Of a stretch of DNA of 34,038 nucleotides, positions 6,942-15,662 are shown piece by piece. A model generated the notes under the pieces. That model was not told the DNA's origin and ran no database searches. It was given only the letters and a program-made list of their open reading frames with translations. Location of the stretch: the NCBI GenBank assembly GCA_002342665.1, contig DDQK01000003.1:1-34038 (forward strand), read 5' to 3'. The position numbers were made by a program, and so were the translations under genes. Positions within the stretch are counted from its first letter, which is position 1. Each line of letters begins with the position of its first letter. Origin of the DNA: Prevotella sp. UBA2444. Its GTDB lineage: Bacteria > Bacteroidota > Bacteroidia > Bacteroidales > Bacteroidaceae.

Positions 6942-7691
6942 TTATGGTTCTACATCTATCACACAGGCGGAGACATTATCGAGACCTCCTGCGTCAATGG
7001 CGGCCTGGCACAGAGTATTGGCATCAGCTCCATTCCTGAGCAGCGACTCTATCTTATCGTCGGTCACCATATCCGTCAGCCCGTCGCTGCAAAGCAGGTA
7101 GATATCGGTGGGCTTCACATCGTCGGTAATCTTCGACAGATCGAGAAACGAATTCTTCGTGCCCCCACCGATACAGTTGGTGATGACATTGGAGTGCTGG
7201 TCGCTACCCAGAAGTTTGTTTAGCGAATGATCAGTGGTGAGCTGACAGAGTTGCCCTTGGCGCATGCGGTAGAGACGGCTATCGCCACAATTGAGCATGT
7301 AGAAGTCGCCCCCGTAGTAGGCCAATCCCACCAGCGTGGTACCCATTCCTTTGTACTGACTGTCGACGCGTCCCTTGGAGTCGATGATATTATTGATAGA
7401 CTCCAGCCAGTCGGCCATCATCTGATTGATACCGTCGGCAGAGAGTCCCGAGGGGATGTCGCTAAAAAAGAACTGCAGGTTGTGGAGAGCCTCACTACTG
7501 GCCACCTCGCCGCTGTTGTGTCCTCCCATCCCATCGGCTACGGCTATCATGGCACGCCTGGATTCACTGAGTTCCATCGTGGTTTTGAAGTCGTCGTTAC
7601 GGATAAAAGAACTCCCTACGAGGATCATGTCCTCATTGTTGTTCCGTACGCAGCCTCTCCACGAAGCGGCAGTCACATATAGCTTCTTCAT
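6942..7691 (-). CDS. PP2C-family Ser/Thr protein phosphatase
   Basis: The 249-residue protein has all the PP2C metal-binding motifs: NNNED at 17-21, VADGMGGH at 51-58 (Asp53), GDSRLY at 136-141, DHSL at 154-157, SDGL at 202-205 and LDN at 237-239. It should dephosphorylate Ser/Thr residues using Mn/Mg. There is no signal peptide or membrane span. The ATG at 7691 is chosen; an upstream in-frame TTG at 7706 would overlap the FHA gene. The FHA stop ends 4 nt before this ATG. It is the last of five signalling genes, and its likely substrates are proteins phosphorylated by the kinase encoded at 11592-14609. Confidence 0.93.
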   Translation of the reverse strand: MKKLYVTAASWRGCVRNNNEDMILVGSSFIRNDDFKTTMELSESRRAMIAVADGMGGHNSGEVASSEALHNLQFFFSDIPSGLSADGINQMMADWLESINNIIDSKGRVDSQYKGMGTTLVGLAYYGGDFYMLNCGDSRLYRMRQGQLCQLTTDHSLNKLLGSDQHSNVITNCIGGGTKNSFLDLSKITDDVKPTDIYLLCSDGLTDMVTDDKIESLLRNGADANTLCQAAIDAGGLDNVSACVIDVEP

Positions 7692-7695
7692 CCGC

Positions 7696-8277
7696 TTACC
7701 TGACAATCACTTGAAGGTTTACATTCGCCAACGTCAGCGTATCGCCATTGTTGAGCGACATCTCTACATCCGGCTGCAGCGGACGCTGGTTAAGCTTGGT
7801 GCCATTCGAAGAGTGCTTATCGGTGATACACCATCCGGTAGCGGGATTATACCTCAGTTGCGCATGGGTTCCTGACACATAGGGACACTGGCTGAAGAAC
7901 TGGGTATAGGGTCCGTTCTTACGACCGATGATAGCCCCGTTGGTGCCCACGATGCGAATGTTCAGACTATCGTTGGCCAATGTCAGTACAGGCACTCCGC
8001 CGGCATTCTGCCTGGGCTGCACCATATCCATCATGGAACCTCCAGTCCCCATGGTTCCGCCAGTCATATTCGCCTGCAGGCTCTCTGACAAGCGTCCCTG
8101 CTGGCCGACACCTGAGTCGGCCCCCGCAGGAGGAACCATCAGACCACCGCACTTGGTACAGCGGCGTCCTATACCGACGCTTCCGCACCTGTCACAAAAC
8201 AGCAGAGCCTGACCACACTGGTCACAGTAATGCGAATCGTTATCAATCTCTTCTCTACAAGTAGGGCAAATGATCAT
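7696..8277 (-). CDS. Double zinc-ribbon plus FHA domain protein
   Basis: The 193-residue protein has two zinc ribbons at the N-terminus (CPTC/CDQC at 4-21 and CDRC/CTKC at 28-43). A Gly/Met/Ser-rich linker follows (about 50-97), then an FHA domain (98-193). The FHA residues that contact phosphothreonine are present: GRKNGPY at 118-124, VSGTHAQL at 134-141 and SSNGTKLN at 156-163. It is therefore a predicted phosphothreonine reader, plausibly of proteins phosphorylated by the operon kinase, in the manner of GarA/Fha proteins. A good ribosome site (AGGAGAT) sits right before the ATG, and the AAA gene ends 9 nt upstream. The linker has several Thr residues that could themselves be phosphorylated; this is inference. 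Confidence 0.92.
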   Translation of the reverse strand: MIICPTCREEIDNDSHYCDQCGQALLFCDRCGSVGIGRRCTKCGGLMVPPAGADSGVGQQGRLSESLQANMTGGTMGTGGSMMDMVQPRQNAGGVPVLTLANDSLNIRIVGTNGAIIGRKNGPYTQFFSQCPYVSGTHAQLRYNPATGWCITDKHSSNGTKLNQRPLQPDVEMSLNNGDTLTLANVNLQVIVR

Positions 8278-8286
8278 ATCTCCTGT

Positions 8287-11200
8287 TTATATATCTTCTG
8301 GTAATATTATCTGATAAGTCTCCTTGGTCACCTGGTCGGGTGGCAGCTGGGATACACGCATGGACAACTTCTGGATGGTGGCGTCGAGCAGGTTGCGCAT
8401 CTCTCGGGCATTGCCCCACGACTCGTCCTTGCTCATGACCATGCGGTAGATGGTGTCCAGGGCCTTGAACTCGGCCGTTGGCGACAAGGTGTAGGACTCG
8501 CGCTGAGCCATCTGCTTGAAGATGGCGAGCAACTCGTCTTCATTGTAGTCGTCGATATGCAGCTTGTGGGTGAAACGACTGGCCAGTCCGGGATTCATCA
8601 TCAGGAACTCTTCCATCTTGTCCTTATAGCCAGCAGCAATCACAATAAACTTGCCGCGATCGTCCTCCATGCGCTTCATCAGCGTGTCGATAGCCTCCTT
8701 GCCATACTGGTCGCCACCGTCGCTGAGCGTGTAGGCCTCATCGATGAACAGAATGCCGCCCATCGCCTTGTCGCACATATTGTTGACAATCTTGGGCGTC
8801 TCGCCCATATACTTTCCGACAAGCGTGGCACGACTGGCCTCGATGACGCGTGGAGTCGGGAGAATCTCCATCGACTGGAGTATCTCTCCCATCTTGCGGG
8901 CAATGGACGTCTTACCCGTTCCGGGATTACCCGTCAGGATAAAGTTCATTGCCAACTGCTGCACCCTACCCGCTCCCATGGCTGCACGCTGCTTCATGAA
9001 CATGCTCTGTACAGCCAGACGACGGATGGAGTTCTTCACCGAACGCATACCGATGAACTCATCCAACTCGTTGAGCACCTCATCCAACGGACGGGCTGCC
9101 TCGTTCTGAGCCATCGGAAGATCTTCCTTCGTCAGCTTGTACATGTCGGTCTCCTGGAAGCCAGGATCGCTCATCAGCTTCACCAGACGCTGACTCTGCC
9201 GCTCTACAGCTGCATCGAAGATGCGACGGGCCTCACGGGCATTGCCGAAGTTCTTGTCGCGACGCAGATAGAGCTGCTCGAACTCGCGGTGGATGGCTGC
9301 CTGGGTATCTTCGTCGATGGTAAAGCTCTTGCCCTTTGCCAGATTGATAAATATCTGAGTCAGTTCATCGGGCGTATAGTCGTCGAAATGGATGGTCTGT
9401 GTGAAACGACTCTTCAAGCCAGGATTGGAGTCGATGAAGTCGTGCATCTGGTCTGTATAGCCGGCGACGATACAGATAAACTTTCCACGGTCGTCCTCCA
9501 GACGCTTCAGGAGGGTGTCGATGGCCTCAGCACCGAAGGAGTCGCCGTCATTGGACTTCAACGTATAAGCCTCATCGATGAAAAGCACGCCACCCATGGC
9601 CTGATCTACCAGCTGATTGGTCTTAATGGCCGTCTGGCCAGAATAACCAGCAACCAGTTTGGCACGATCAGCTTCAACAAGTTGTCCACGAGAAACAATA
9701 CCCAGGGTCTTGAACACGTCGGCCATAATACGGGCGACGGTTGTCTTACCCGTTCCGGGATTACCCGTAAAGACGTAGTGCTTGCCCTGGAAGGTATTCG
9801 TCTCGCCACGTTTGATCTGCAGGTTCAAGTAGGCTGCCAGGTTGGAGATTTCCTTCTTCACGCCTCCGAGTCCGACAAGGCCATCGAGCTTCTTGAGACA
9901 TTCGGTATAGTCGACTGTCTGCGGGGCCTCATACGGGATATCCTGATCCTCGATGGTCATCAGTTCCTCATTGCTCATCTGCGAGATGCTCTCACCCTGC
10001 AGGCGCTGGGCCTGCTTCTTGCAGATCTGGTCGAAGAGCGAACGCATGGTGCGACCGTTGGCAAAGTCCTTGTCGCGCGAATTGTACATCTCGGTAATCA
10101 TCTTCTTCGTCAGGGCCTCAGCCTGCTCGGAGAAGATGTATTTCTTGTCCTTGGCAAAGACAAGCATAATCTGATAGAGCTGCTCGGGAGTGTAGTCCTC
10201 GATATTGAGGAAATAGTTGAAACGGCTGCGGAATCCCGGATTGATACGGAACAGATTGTCCATCTCCGTACGGTAGCCGGCAGCGATGACGACAAACTTC
10301 CCACGGTCGTCCTCCATGCGCTTCATCAACTTCTCCAAAGCCTGTGCTCCCTGATTGTCACGATCACCGGCCTGGCTCACAGGCGCCAGCGTATAGGCTT
10401 CGTCGACAAACAGAATTCCTCCCATCGCCTTGTCGCATAAGCGATCCACCACCTTGGGCGTCTCACCCTGATAGGGGCTGACCATCTTCGCACGGTCCAC
10501 CTCGACGACATGTCCGCTGTCGAGATAGCCAATAGACGAGAGAATCTCGCCAAGCTTACGGGCGATGGTAGTCTTTCCGGTACCGGGATTACCTGTCAGA
10601 ATGATGTGCATCGACATCTTCTCCTGCTCGCCCAGTCCGCGCTCGGCACGCTCCACGCTGTTCTTCACAGCATAGGCGATCTCACGCACGGCACTCTTCA
10701 CCTCGTCCATACCGATATACTTGTCGAGATCCTTGAGAATATCCTCCACAGAACGCTCCTCAGGAACATATCCCTTGATATCGCTCTTCTCAACGATAGT
10801 GGCCGTAGCACCTCGGCTGATAAACTGGGTAAAGATATCCTCGGCAGTCTTCATTGCCAGGTGGGCATTGCCGAAAGTCTCGTCCTTGATCTTGATCTGA
10901 TACTTGAAGTAACGCTTCAGCTGGTCGTCGGCCTCTGGGGAGAAGTCGGAGATGCCATAGCGGGTACGGAGGCTCAGTTTACAGATGTCTGTCAGCTCAG
11001 TGAAGTTTGGTGTCGGCAGACGGAAGGTATACTTGAAACGGTTAGCCACAGCGGGATTGCTCTCCAGGAAATCATCGAGACCCTTGGGGAGTCCGGAAAT
11101 AACCACCACAGGATTGTCATCCCACTTATCCATCTCGACAAAGAGCTTGTCGAGCGGATTCACCTGATTGGAATACTTGTCAGGCAGGAGCTTCTGAACA

Positions 11201-11592
11201 TTGTCAAAGAACAGAATACCGTTCTTCGCCTTCTTGATGTTATCATCCCACTTGTCGACAAAGCGCTGATAGTCGACAGCATCAACCATGGTCAGCTTTG
11301 GCTTGTCTATAATCTTATTCTGATAGAAATAATCACGGAGGATTTCGGCCAAGGCAGTCTTGCCTGTACCCGTCTCGCCGACGATGATGGCATTGACGGA
11401 TATACGCACCTGTGCAATATCCTTGCGGGAACGCAGGAAGGCGTAGGTGTCAACGATGGTCTTCAACTGTTGCTTGACACTATCCAGACCTACCAGCTTG
11501 TCGAGCAGGTTCTGGCTTACCAACGGTTGTCCGCACCACTTGCAAAACTTGGCAACGCTCCGGTTTTCCTTATGACAATGTTCGCAAATCAT
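8287..11592 (-). CDS. Zinc ribbon plus four tandem CbbX/SpoVK-type AAA+ domains
   Basis: The 1101-residue protein starts with a zinc ribbon (CEHC at 3-6, CKWC at 17-20). Four AAA+ modules follow, with Walker A motifs at about 72-79 (GETGTGKT), 334-341, 610-617 and 888-895 (each GNPGTGKT). Modules 2-4 have Walker B ILFVDEAYTL or LFIDEAYTL and the arginine-finger motif NPGxxSRF, as in the CbbX/SpoVK/EccA group. Module 1 is degenerate: its Walker B reads ILFFDNVQKLL, with Asn in place of the catalytic Glu, so it may bind but not hydrolyse ATP. Related single or double-module proteins remodel partner complexes (CbbX on Rubisco, EccA in type VII secretion). The substrate here is unknown. Its ATG shares one base with the kinase stop codon. 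Confidence 0.93.
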   Translation of the reverse strand: MICEHCHKENRSVAKFCKWCGQPLVSQNLLDKLVGLDSVKQQLKTIVDTYAFLRSRKDIAQVRISVNAIIVGETGTGKTALAEILRDYFYQNKIIDKPKLTMVDAVDYQRFVDKWDDNIKKAKNGILFFDNVQKLLPDKYSNQVNPLDKLFVEMDKWDDNPVVVISGLPKGLDDFLESNPAVANRFKYTFRLPTPNFTELTDICKLSLRTRYGISDFSPEADDQLKRYFKYQIKIKDETFGNAHLAMKTAEDIFTQFISRGATATIVEKSDIKGYVPEERSVEDILKDLDKYIGMDEVKSAVREIAYAVKNSVERAERGLGEQEKMSMHIILTGNPGTGKTTIARKLGEILSSIGYLDSGHVVEVDRAKMVSPYQGETPKVVDRLCDKAMGGILFVDEAYTLAPVSQAGDRDNQGAQALEKLMKRMEDDRGKFVVIAAGYRTEMDNLFRINPGFRSRFNYFLNIEDYTPEQLYQIMLVFAKDKKYIFSEQAEALTKKMITEMYNSRDKDFANGRTMRSLFDQICKKQAQRLQGESISQMSNEELMTIEDQDIPYEAPQTVDYTECLKKLDGLVGLGGVKKEISNLAAYLNLQIKRGETNTFQGKHYVFTGNPGTGKTTVARIMADVFKTLGIVSRGQLVEADRAKLVAGYSGQTAIKTNQLVDQAMGGVLFIDEAYTLKSNDGDSFGAEAIDTLLKRLEDDRGKFICIVAGYTDQMHDFIDSNPGLKSRFTQTIHFDDYTPDELTQIFINLAKGKSFTIDEDTQAAIHREFEQLYLRRDKNFGNAREARRIFDAAVERQSQRLVKLMSDPGFQETDMYKLTKEDLPMAQNEAARPLDEVLNELDEFIGMRSVKNSIRRLAVQSMFMKQRAAMGAGRVQQLAMNFILTGNPGTGKTSIARKMGEILQSMEILPTPRVIEASRATLVGKYMGETPKIVNNMCDKAMGGILFIDEAYTLSDGGDQYGKEAIDTLMKRMEDDRGKFIVIAAGYKDKMEEFLMMNPGLASRFTHKLHIDDYNEDELLAIFKQMAQRESYTLSPTAEFKALDTIYRMVMSKDESWGNAREMRNLLDATIQKLSMRVSQLPPDQVTKETYQIILPEDI

Positions 11593-14500
11593 TATTCAAC
11601 GTCTTTTTCTAATTGCTGGATCATCTCTGACGGGGTGAACCGAATACCATCGATATCAGGGTTGCTGACATTCAGCAGACTCGGACTATAGACGATAAAA
11701 TCAACTACGAAGATGGCAACCAATATCGTCCACAGCACATAGTGGAGCACGCTCTCGCCACTGATGGAGTGAACCTGGTCAGTGACATCGTCGAGCAGTC
11801 CGAACTTAGAGCCCTTGAAGCGGTACGACTTGGTCTTGAACGTATAATACAACGGCTCGAGCAGGCTGGACTTGATGTCATTGTCGAGCACTTCAGTTAT
11901 CAGCTTATTGTCAGCCTTCTGGTCTCCCCTGAAGTCAGTCAGATGGCAGATGAGCATATAGATCAGGGAGATGATGACTACAGTCAGGCTGAAGAAACCA
12001 GGATGCGACTGATCCATATACTTTAATATATAAATAGGTATAATAGACGACAGGGCTCCCAACAATCCCCATAGGAATGAGAAGAAGAAATCATACCCAC
12101 GGAAGTAAGCTCGCGTTGCCACGATAATACCCGTCATACCTCCCAACGGAAGTCCAATGCACAAGAATGAGTGCTCCAGGAGGAAAGTACGGTCTTTCAC
12201 GCCAAATATCAGTACAAGCAAGATCCACAGACCGGACAGGCCATAGAAAGCCATGCGCCACGCCTTCTCCTTGCCACGGGCCCGGACCCAGCTGTCACGG
12301 ACGTTTTTAACCCTCGTGGCTGTCTCTTCGCGGGCATCCATAAACCTCTTATAGTAAGTCTGCGTACTGTCTATCTTGCCCAGCACCTTCAGCCACTCCT
12401 CAAGCGTATGCTCATAGGCATATTCAGCAGAGAAGTCGGCGAAGGGATCTTCGTGATAGAACACGGAGAGCCACTGATTGAACGAGCCATTGCGCATCTC
12501 ATTGCGAATCTGGGTGAAATTACGCGAGTCAATTTCACGGCCATCCGTCAGTTCTGTGCCATCAGGCAGGAGGTAGACAGGTGTAACACCCAGGATACGG
12601 CAGAAACGATACACGGCCGTCTTCGCGTCATAGGCCCCCAGACGCTCTTTGTTCTCCTCGCTATTGAAATCAAAACAATGATTGGCTTCGCTGAGTATCT
12701 CAGCCCAGCCATGCAACTGAGCGAAATAGAAGAAACGCCCATTCTTGTCAATGATATCAGACATCTCCTTGATGAAGTCTGCATCTGACAGATGCTCTGC
12801 ATTCTTCAAACGCTCACGAAGCAACTCTCCCACCCTCATCGGCGTGTTGGCATAACGGAGGTCGTAGGCAGCGTCACGGTCCAGATTGTAGAGCACCTTA
12901 TAAGCCAACGCCTCTGAATAGGGCTGATCTTTCGTCAGTATGCGAAGACTCTCACAAGCCATCTGATCCTCGTGGCTGTACATCCATGCAAGCAGACGAC
13001 CGTCTGTCAGGCAGTGCCAATCATCGTCAGTCAGCTTCTCCTTGCCGAATGTCCTGACAATATCAGGAAGTGACGATGATGGATACTTGCTCAACAGGGC
13101 GATGTCGGGGTCTATCTCATAGACCAGCTTCATCACTGCCACATGGGCATCGAAATGATCGGATGGAGCGAAATAGGAACGCAGACGCTTGATATTACAC
13201 TTCGTATGCGACTCCAGATAGAGGAACAAGGAGTCGTTGGGGTTGGCCAACAGCATGCCATATTCCTCCATGTAACTCAGCAGAGAGATGGCGATGCTAT
13301 GCACGTCGTCGCAAAGCTCACCCTTGATATTCCTATAGGGGTAAGTAGGCTCCATCGTATAGACGGACGCCATCAGACCGGCATGCTGGTCAACGGGGTA
13401 TTTGTTGACCACAATGTCCTTGACGATGGTGCTGAGTTTCTCGTTGCCGCACTGCTCCAGCCAGGAAGTAATACGACCATTATAGAGATATCCGATGGCC
13501 AGCTTCTCGTTGTCAAGCAGCAGGGGCACCAGTTCGTGGATGTTGTCGGCTACAAGATTCTTGTCCGGGTCCACGATGAAACTCTTGTATCTCAGGAACG
13601 GAGAACTCAAGTCGACCTTCGGGCTCTCACCTTCGAACCATTTCTCCACCTCATCATATCCCCAGCGATTCGCAGGATTGACCACCGTCATACCCTGCAC
13701 AATCATCCTCACCCGCTCAGGCAGTTCATTCAGATGAGGCAAACGTCCCTCACTCTTCTGGCGCATCATCACGCGTTCGTTGCTACTCATCGGATTACCC
13801 CCCAGCCACAAGGCCATCAGAGTGATGCCCAAGGAATAGAAATCGGCCGAGGGAGAAATTTCCACCACGCCATCAATCACGTCGGTATACATCTCTGGTG
13901 CTGCATAGATGGGAGTACGAGCCTGTGTCGTGCGATGCGATTTTCCGTCATCATCCACCAAGCTCGATATACCGAAGTCGCCCAAGACTACTTCTGTATG
14001 CTCTTTGTCGCGGAAGAAGAAATTACTGGGCTTGATATCCTTATGCAGGATATTGTTGCTGTGGATATAGGCCAGCGCGGCAGAGGCCTGAAGGGCAATC
14101 CTGCGGAACTTGTTGAAGTCGCCGTTGAGCTTGTAGTCGCTCATCGTACCACCCCTCAGATACTCCATCAGTTCGTAAAAGCGACTCTTTCCGTCGACAT
14201 AGGTCTTGCCATAGTCGAAAAGCGTCACTATCATCTCGAACTTAAAATTAAAAATGGTCTGGAGCAGTTTCTTGTTGACATTGAATGAGGGATAATAGAT
14301 CTTCAAGACATATTCCTCGCCGTCGCGCTCTACCAAGTAGACCTGTGCCTCGCCAGAATTTTCACTGAGCACATCTTTCTTCTTGTACTTGACGCCCTTC
14401 AACATGAAATAATCCCCTGCCGCCTCTTCTGGTTCAGGGATATCACCGTTTGGCACGATTGTAGTGTCCATAGACATCACGGAGTCATCCACCGGCATTC

Positions 14501-14609
14501 CGCCTGCCGGACGGAGGGTATGTTCGGTAGAGTCATCCGCAGGCATGGCATGGTCTACATTGGGATTTTCATCCATCGGTGTATTGTTAGGAGTTCTCAG
14601 CGTACCCAT
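11592..14609 (-). CDS. Membrane-anchored Hanks-type Ser/Thr protein kinase
   Basis: The 1005-residue protein has an acidic disordered N-terminus (1-65) and a kinase domain at about 68-330. The ATP-binding Lys is at about 103 (YVLKIYY), the catalytic loop is HKDIKPSNF (Asp191), DFG is at 211-213 and the APE motif at 237-239. The glycine loop is atypical (SENSGEAQVYLV). Residues about 335-780 are an alpha-rich region I do not recognise. Hydrophobic spans lie at about 786-804, 813-833, 840-864, 871-889 and 955-975, so the kinase domain is probably cytoplasmic and tethered to the inner membrane. There is no PASTA or other extracellular sensor. The gene shares one base with both neighbours (TAATG junctions), implying translational coupling. 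Confidence 0.93.
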   Translation of the reverse strand: MGTLRTPNNTPMDENPNVDHAMPADDSTEHTLRPAGGMPVDDSVMSMDTTIVPNGDIPEPEEAAGDYFMLKGVKYKKKDVLSENSGEAQVYLVERDGEEYVLKIYYPSFNVNKKLLQTIFNFKFEMIVTLFDYGKTYVDGKSRFYELMEYLRGGTMSDYKLNGDFNKFRRIALQASAALAYIHSNNILHKDIKPSNFFFRDKEHTEVVLGDFGISSLVDDDGKSHRTTQARTPIYAAPEMYTDVIDGVVEISPSADFYSLGITLMALWLGGNPMSSNERVMMRQKSEGRLPHLNELPERVRMIVQGMTVVNPANRWGYDEVEKWFEGESPKVDLSSPFLRYKSFIVDPDKNLVADNIHELVPLLLDNEKLAIGYLYNGRITSWLEQCGNEKLSTIVKDIVVNKYPVDQHAGLMASVYTMEPTYPYRNIKGELCDDVHSIAISLLSYMEEYGMLLANPNDSLFLYLESHTKCNIKRLRSYFAPSDHFDAHVAVMKLVYEIDPDIALLSKYPSSSLPDIVRTFGKEKLTDDDWHCLTDGRLLAWMYSHEDQMACESLRILTKDQPYSEALAYKVLYNLDRDAAYDLRYANTPMRVGELLRERLKNAEHLSDADFIKEMSDIIDKNGRFFYFAQLHGWAEILSEANHCFDFNSEENKERLGAYDAKTAVYRFCRILGVTPVYLLPDGTELTDGREIDSRNFTQIRNEMRNGSFNQWLSVFYHEDPFADFSAEYAYEHTLEEWLKVLGKIDSTQTYYKRFMDAREETATRVKNVRDSWVRARGKEKAWRMAFYGLSGLWILLVLIFGVKDRTFLLEHSFLCIGLPLGGMTGIIVATRAYFRGYDFFFSFLWGLLGALSSIIPIYILKYMDQSHPGFFSLTVVIISLIYMLICHLTDFRGDQKADNKLITEVLDNDIKSSLLEPLYYTFKTKSYRFKGSKFGLLDDVTDQVHSISGESVLHYVLWTILVAIFVVDFIVYSPSLLNVSNPDIDGIRFTPSEMIQQLEKDVE

Positions 14610-15547
14610 TATTTATCGTCTTTAATTTCTTTACGTGAATTCTTTCCGAGTATAATCCATTTGCCACCCAACTGAGGCTTGGCACAACCGCAAGGACTGG
14701 AATGGAGAGCGTGCTTGAAGTTGCACTCCCAAGCCAGACGCACGCCCTGAGGCTTGCAAGCCATGGCATAGTTGCGCACCTTGGCAGGCTGAGGCTGTGG
14801 TTTCTGGGCCATCTTCTCCAACAGGAGTGTCAGTTGTTCCAGCCTGTCGAGCTTCTTGGCATCAAGCACTTTCTTATCCACCGGTGCATCACCAATCTCG
14901 GGGATGACGGGATTTGCCACCCCTCTGTCGCGAGCCAGCAGTGTCAGCACACGCTCACGCAGTTTGACATTCAGATCGTGGCGCACCTGATCGCGCTCTG
15001 ATGAGATGGGGATGACCATATCCATCTGCTGAAGCTCTTCGGCGAGTTTCTGCATCTCTTTGTATTCCGGAGTACGTTGCAATTCCTCCTGCAAATGTCG
15101 GGCCTCCTCTGTCAGGGGTGTGCCGCACTGCTTACAGAAAGAGAAATCGTTCAGTGTACGACACGTAGGACAGACGATGCCTCCACGGGGATTACCACAC
15201 TCTGGGCAGAATGCCTCCTTGCCCGTCAGCGCTGCTCCGCAGAAGGAACAGATATCCTTGCGGATATAGTGATGACAGGCCTCGCAGAAATCGGCATCGG
15301 GGTCGATGTCTGCACCACAGTTGGGACAAGTTGTCTTACCTATTGGCTTACCACAGGAAGCACAGTAGACAGCCTCGGCTTCATTCATCGTACCGCAGTA
15401 AGGACACTCAACGCCTTGTGCTGCACGGGCTCGCATCTGCTGCTGAGGACGACCTTCGACGGGACTGTCCATCGTCAGCTCCTGATGCTGTAGTTCTTGC
15501 TGGCCAATGGCTTCTTTTGCTGGGTCAAGAGTAATATCTTCGCTCAT
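14609..15547 (-). CDS. Protein with four zinc ribbons, first gene of the kinase cluster
   Basis: The 312-residue protein carries four CxxC...CxxC ribbons at about 48-65, 74-91, 100-117 and 126-141. A charged, probably coiled-coil segment follows (about 145-255). The C-terminal part (VRNYAMACKPQGVRLAWECNF...CGC, about 257-288) has further Cys residues. The double ribbons resemble DZANK-type domains, usually protein-binding. The ATG at 15547 is chosen because the promoter -7 box lies at 15577-15585, which excludes the upstream in-frame ATGs. It is probably a scaffold or sensor for the kinase system, since the AAA+ and FHA proteins of the same operon also carry ribbons. The function is inference. 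Confidence 0.87.
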   Translation of the reverse strand: MSEDITLDPAKEAIGQQELQHQELTMDSPVEGRPQQQMRARAAQGVECPYCGTMNEAEAVYCASCGKPIGKTTCPNCGADIDPDADFCEACHHYIRKDICSFCGAALTGKEAFCPECGNPRGGIVCPTCRTLNDFSFCKQCGTPLTEEARHLQEELQRTPEYKEMQKLAEELQQMDMVIPISSERDQVRHDLNVKLRERVLTLLARDRGVANPVIPEIGDAPVDKKVLDAKKLDRLEQLTLLLEKMAQKPQPQPAKVRNYAMACKPQGVRLAWECNFKHALHSSPCGCAKPQLGGKWIILGKNSRKEIKDDK

Positions 15548-15576
15548 CTTTACACGATTTTTAATGTAAGTTAGGT

Positions 15577-15608
15577 GCAAAGATAATGAATTTTCCATTA
15601 CTAACAAA
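15577..15608 (-). promoter_or_regulatory. Promoter of the kinase/FHA/PP2C cluster
   Basis: The minus strand has TATCTTTGC at 15585-15577 (-7) and TTTG at 15608-15605 (-33), with a 19-bp spacer. Predicted transcription starts near 15570, about 23 nt before the ATG at 15547. It is the only clear promoter found for the eight genes down to 3219. The -33 box lies inside the T-run of the preceding terminator. Confidence 0.72.
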
Positions 15609-15639
15609 AAAAACCGCCGTAAATTTACATTTACGACGG
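15606..15639 (-). terminator. Intrinsic terminator after the M13 peptidase gene
   Basis: On the minus strand CCGTCGTAAAT (15639-15629) pairs with ATTTACGGCGG (15624-15614) around a GTAA loop. This gives 11 pairs with one G-U, followed by eight T (15613-15606). It lies 24 nt after the M13 stop codon and ends the LolA-like/ABC-F/M13 transcript. Confidence 0.88.
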
Positions 15640-15662
15640 CATTTTTATCCTTTTTGGACCAT

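Noticed and set aside
8557..10440. Long open frame (627 codons) antisense to the AAA+ gene
   Set aside because: It mirrors the repeated AAA modules in the opposite strand, has no family motif, promoter or ribosome site, and the sense gene is unmistakable.
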